Notes under the pieces: model-generated
Databases searched by the model: none
What the model saw: the letters and a program-made list of their open reading frames with translations, nothing else
What the model was told of the DNA's origin: nothing
Position numbers and translations under genes: made by a program
NCBI RefSeq assembly: GCF_002887815.1
Contig: NZ_PDHO01000016.1
Span: forward strand, 50,974-114,973
DNA: 64,000 nucleotides
Direction of reading: 5' to 3'
From: Mycobacterium sp. ENV421
GTDB taxonomy: Bacteria; Actinomycetota; Actinomycetes; Mycobacteriales; Mycobacteriaceae
Shown: positions 61,804 through 64,000 of the stretch, in pieces
Position numbering within the stretch: position 1 is the first letter of the stretch
Layout: the number at the start of each line of letters is the position of its first letter

Positions 61804-62600
61804 CCGCCGCGACCACTGGCGTCGGCGGCTACCTCCAGGACAAGGCCCGTCCGGCCCTCACCGCCATCGGCGGCTTCTTCCGCATGTGCGTCCTCACCGC
61901 CAAGGCGACCACCAAGTGGCCGTTCGAGTGGCGCGAATTCATTCTTCAGGGCTGGTTCCAGTTCCGGGTGACCTTCCTGCCGACCATCGCTGTCGCGGTC
62001 CCCAACACCATCCTCATCATCTTCACGATCAACATCCTGCTGGTGGAGTTCGGCGCCGCCGACGTCTCCGGAGCCGGTGCGGCCCTGGCCGCGGTGACCC
62101 AGCTCGGCCCGATCGTGACCGTGCTGGTCGTCGCCGGCGCCGGGTCCACGGCCATCTGCGCCGACCTGGGCGCGCGAACCATTCGCGAAGAGATCGACGC
62201 CCTCGAGGTTCTCGGCATCGACCCGATCCACCGCCTCGTGCTGCCCCGGGTGGTTGCCGCGACGTTCGTCGCCGTGCTCCTCAACGGCGCGGTCATCACC
62301 GTCGGCCTGGTCGGCGGCTTCATCTTCGGCGTCTACATGCAGAACATCTCCGCAGGCGCCTACGTCTCCACGCTCACCCTGATCACCGGATTGCCGGAGG
62401 TCATCATCTCGATCGTCAAGGCGCTCACCTTCGGGCTCATCGCCGGCCTGGTCGGCTGCTACCGCGGCCTGACCGTCTCCGGCGGCGCCAAGGGCCTCGG
62501 CACCGCGGTGAACGAAACGCTCGTGCTCTCCGTGGTCGCTTTGTTCGCGGTGAACGTCGTCCTGACAACTATCGGTGTCAAGTTCGGAACGGGGCACTGA
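61800..62600 (+). CDS. yrbE1A: MlaE-type permease YrbE1A
   Basis: This is about 266 residues from GTG 61800 (GTG 61788 adds four). MlaE/YrbE family: five or six helices, GGFFRMCVLTAKATTKWPF start and the EEIDALEVLGIDP coupling motif for the MceG ATPase. Inner-membrane permease of the Mce1 lipid importer. 1 bp before yrbE1B. Confidence 0.94.
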   Translation: MTAATTGVGGYLQDKARPALTAIGGFFRMCVLTAKATTKWPFEWREFILQGWFQFRVTFLPTIAVAVPNTILIIFTINILLVEFGAADVSGAGAALAAVTQLGPIVTVLVVAGAGSTAICADLGARTIREEIDALEVLGIDPIHRLVLPRVVAATFVAVLLNGAVITVGLVGGFIFGVYMQNISAGAYVSTLTLITGLPEVIISIVKALTFGLIAGLVGCYRGLTVSGGAKGLGTAVNETLVLSVVALFAVNVVLTTIGVKFGTGH

Positions 62601-62601
62601 G

Positions 62602-63471
62602 ATGAGTACTGCAGCAGTCCTTCGGTCCCGCTACCCCCGCGCGTACACCAGCGCCACCAAATGGGCGTCGGCCCCCGGCCGCTTCATCGACCGGGTTGGC
62701 GACGTCGCCTGGTTCACCGTCACCGCCGTCGGCCAGATCCCGCACGCGCTGCGCTACTACCGCCGCGCCACCTTGCGGCTGATCGCTGAGATCGGGATGG
62801 GCACCGGCGCGATGGCCGTGATCGGCGGCACCATCGCGATCGTCGGTTTCGTGACGCTGTCCGGCGGCTCGCTGATCGCGATTCAGGGCTATGCGTCCCT
62901 GGGCAATATCGGTGTCGAGGCGTTCACCGGCTTCGTTGCCGCACTGGTGAACGTCCGTGTCGTCGCTCCGCTGGTCTCCGGGCACGCACTGGCCGCGACG
63001 GTCGGCGCCGGCGCCACCGCCGAGCTGGGCGCCATGCGCATCGCCGAGGAGATCGACGCTCTCGAAGTGATGGGCATCAAGTCCATCAGCTACCTGGTGT
63101 CGACGCGCATCCTCGCCGGCATGGTCGTGATCATTCCGCTGTATGCGATGGCGCTGCTGCTGTCGTTCCTGGCCGCGCAGCTCACGACGACGGTGTTCTA
63201 CGGCCAGTCGACGGGCACCTACGACCACTACTTCCGCACGTTCCTGCGGCCCGACGACGTGTTCTGGTCGTTTGTCGTCGCCATCATCATCGCGATGTTC
63301 GTGATGATCAATCACTGCTACTTCGGCTACAACGCCAGCGGCGGTCCGGTCGGCGTCGGCGAGGCGGTCGGCATCTCGATGCGCGCATCGCTGGTCGCCG
63401 TCGCGACGGTGGTTCTCCTCGCCTCGTTGGCGCTCTACGGCACCAACCCGAACTTCAACCTCACGGTGTAG
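62602..63471 (+). CDS. yrbE1B: MlaE-type permease YrbE1B
   Basis: This is a 289-residue protein from ATG 62602. Same permease fold with EEIDALEVMGIKSI; longer amphipathic N-terminus. Pairs with YrbE1A as the Mce1 transmembrane core. 3 bp before mce1A. Confidence 0.95.
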   Translation: MSTAAVLRSRYPRAYTSATKWASAPGRFIDRVGDVAWFTVTAVGQIPHALRYYRRATLRLIAEIGMGTGAMAVIGGTIAIVGFVTLSGGSLIAIQGYASLGNIGVEAFTGFVAALVNVRVVAPLVSGHALAATVGAGATAELGAMRIAEEIDALEVMGIKSISYLVSTRILAGMVVIIPLYAMALLLSFLAAQLTTTVFYGQSTGTYDHYFRTFLRPDDVFWSFVVAIIIAMFVMINHCYFGYNASGGPVGVGEAVGISMRASLVAVATVVLLASLALYGTNPNFNLTV

Positions 63472-63474
63472 CGG

Positions 63475-64000
63475 ATGACGACGCCGCTCAACTCATCCCG
63501 GCGCCCGCCGCTCAAGCTCGCGGGTGTGGTGTTCCTGTTGCTGGCCCTCGTGCTGGCAACGCTGGTGTACCTGCAATTCCGGGGCGACCTGACCCGCAAG
63601 ACCACCCTGACGATGGTGTCCGACCGCGCCGGTCTGGTGATGGACCCGGGCTCGAAGGTCACCTACAACGGGGTCGAGATCGGCCGCGTCACCAAAGTTG
63701 CCTCGGTGAACCGCGACGGCAAGTCGGTGGCCGAGCTGACGCTGGAGGTTGTCCCGCACTACATCTCGCTGATCCCGGCCAACGTCGACGCGCAGATCAA
63801 GGCCAGCACCGTCTTCGGCAATAAGTACGTGTCGTTCACCAGCCCGAAAGATCCGGTGAAGGCCCGGATTTCGAGCAGCGACGTCATCAAGACCTCGGGG
63901 GTCACCACCGAGTTCAACACCTTGTTCGAGACGGTCATCTCGATTTCGGAGAAGGTGGATCCGGTCAAGCTGAACTTGACGCTCAGCGCGGCCGCCGAGG
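63475..64000 (+). CDS. mce1A: Mce1A, truncated by window end
   Basis: About 175 visible residues from ATG 63475. N-terminal membrane anchor (KLAGVVFLLLALVLATLVYL) and an MCE domain (DRAGLVMDPGSKVTYNGVEIGRV to about residue 120) that makes part of the periplasmic lipid tunnel. Surface-exposed subunit linked to host-cell entry in M. tuberculosis. Continues past the window. Confidence 0.95.
   Translation, partial: MTTPLNSSRRPPLKLAGVVFLLLALVLATLVYLQFRGDLTRKTTLTMVSDRAGLVMDPGSKVTYNGVEIGRVTKVASVNRDGKSVAELTLEVVPHYISLIPANVDAQIKASTVFGNKYVSFTSPKDPVKARISSSDVIKTSGVTTEFNTLFETVISISEKVDPVKLNLTLSAAAE

Noticed and set aside
1..64000. CRISPR arrays, tRNA/rRNA genes, insertion sequences or prophage
   Set aside because: No repeat-spacer pattern, cloverleaf, transposase or phage protein was seen; gaps are too short for most.

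Overview
The window is high-GC, densely packed actinobacterial DNA and reads as a Mycobacteriaceae chromosome, most likely a fast-growing Mycolicibacterium-type species. The strongest evidence is the right-hand end: a GntR regulator divergent from fadD5, then yrbE1A, yrbE1B and the start of mce1A, which is the layout of the mce1 locus. Many other genes follow, with insertions, the order I recall for the M. tuberculosis H37Rv segment Rv0135c-Rv0169: TetR/cyp138/msrA/SnoaL/epimerase; then a ClC channel, TetR, methyltransferase, aldehyde dehydrogenase and SDR; then pnt, ptbB and fadE2; then a small protein, TetR, TB18.5, mce1R and mce1. These Rv assignments come from memory and were not checked by alignment.

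Layout. 1-738: end-truncated ArnT-type glycosyltransferase. 859-5474: copper/envelope-stress group (His-rich membrane protein, DUF305 lipoprotein, orphan histidine kinase, Tat-exported multicopper oxidase, SHOCT membrane protein) with a duplicated 22-bp promoter box. 5500-8620: translationally coupled URC-type uracil-catabolism operon. 8706-11765: DinB-like protein, methyltransferase and alcohol dehydrogenase operon, plus a PPOX protein. 11713-14655: a candidate RiPP-like cassette of a 61-residue repetitive Gly/Asp-rich peptide, a JmjC/cupin oxygenase, a sucrase/ferredoxin-like protein and a divergent C39-like cysteine peptidase. 14708-25449: a second alcohol dehydrogenase, TetR-cyp138, msrA-msrB, a GGDEF protein, redox enzymes and a base-excision glycosylase. 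25530-32781: Dps, aquaporin, two divergent ClC proteins, and a TauE plus persulfide dioxygenase-rhodanese operon behind two CsoR/CstR-like operators. 32831-38686: the complete fructose PTS (ptsH, fruA, fruK, fruR; divergent ptsI). 38713-44019: pirin, FUSC transporter, TetR, aldehyde dehydrogenase. 44329-53553: TetR, methyltransferase, SDR, HAD, transhydrogenase, DUF456, PtbB-type phosphatase and FadE2. 53575-55897: terminator, a small exported peptide and a NarL-type two-component system. 55926-58955: thioesterase, LtrA, a 36-residue protein, TetR and TB18.5. 59080-64000: mce1R and the start of the mce1 operon.

The most interesting unexplained unit is the 11.7-14.7 kb peptide/oxygenase/peptidase cassette. 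Secondary points are the paired promoter boxes of the copper group, the sulfide-type operators without a regulator gene in the window, a 20-codon upstream ORF overlapping yrbE1A, and short genes below usual annotation cut-offs. I saw no rRNA, tRNA, CRISPR array, insertion sequence or phage gene.
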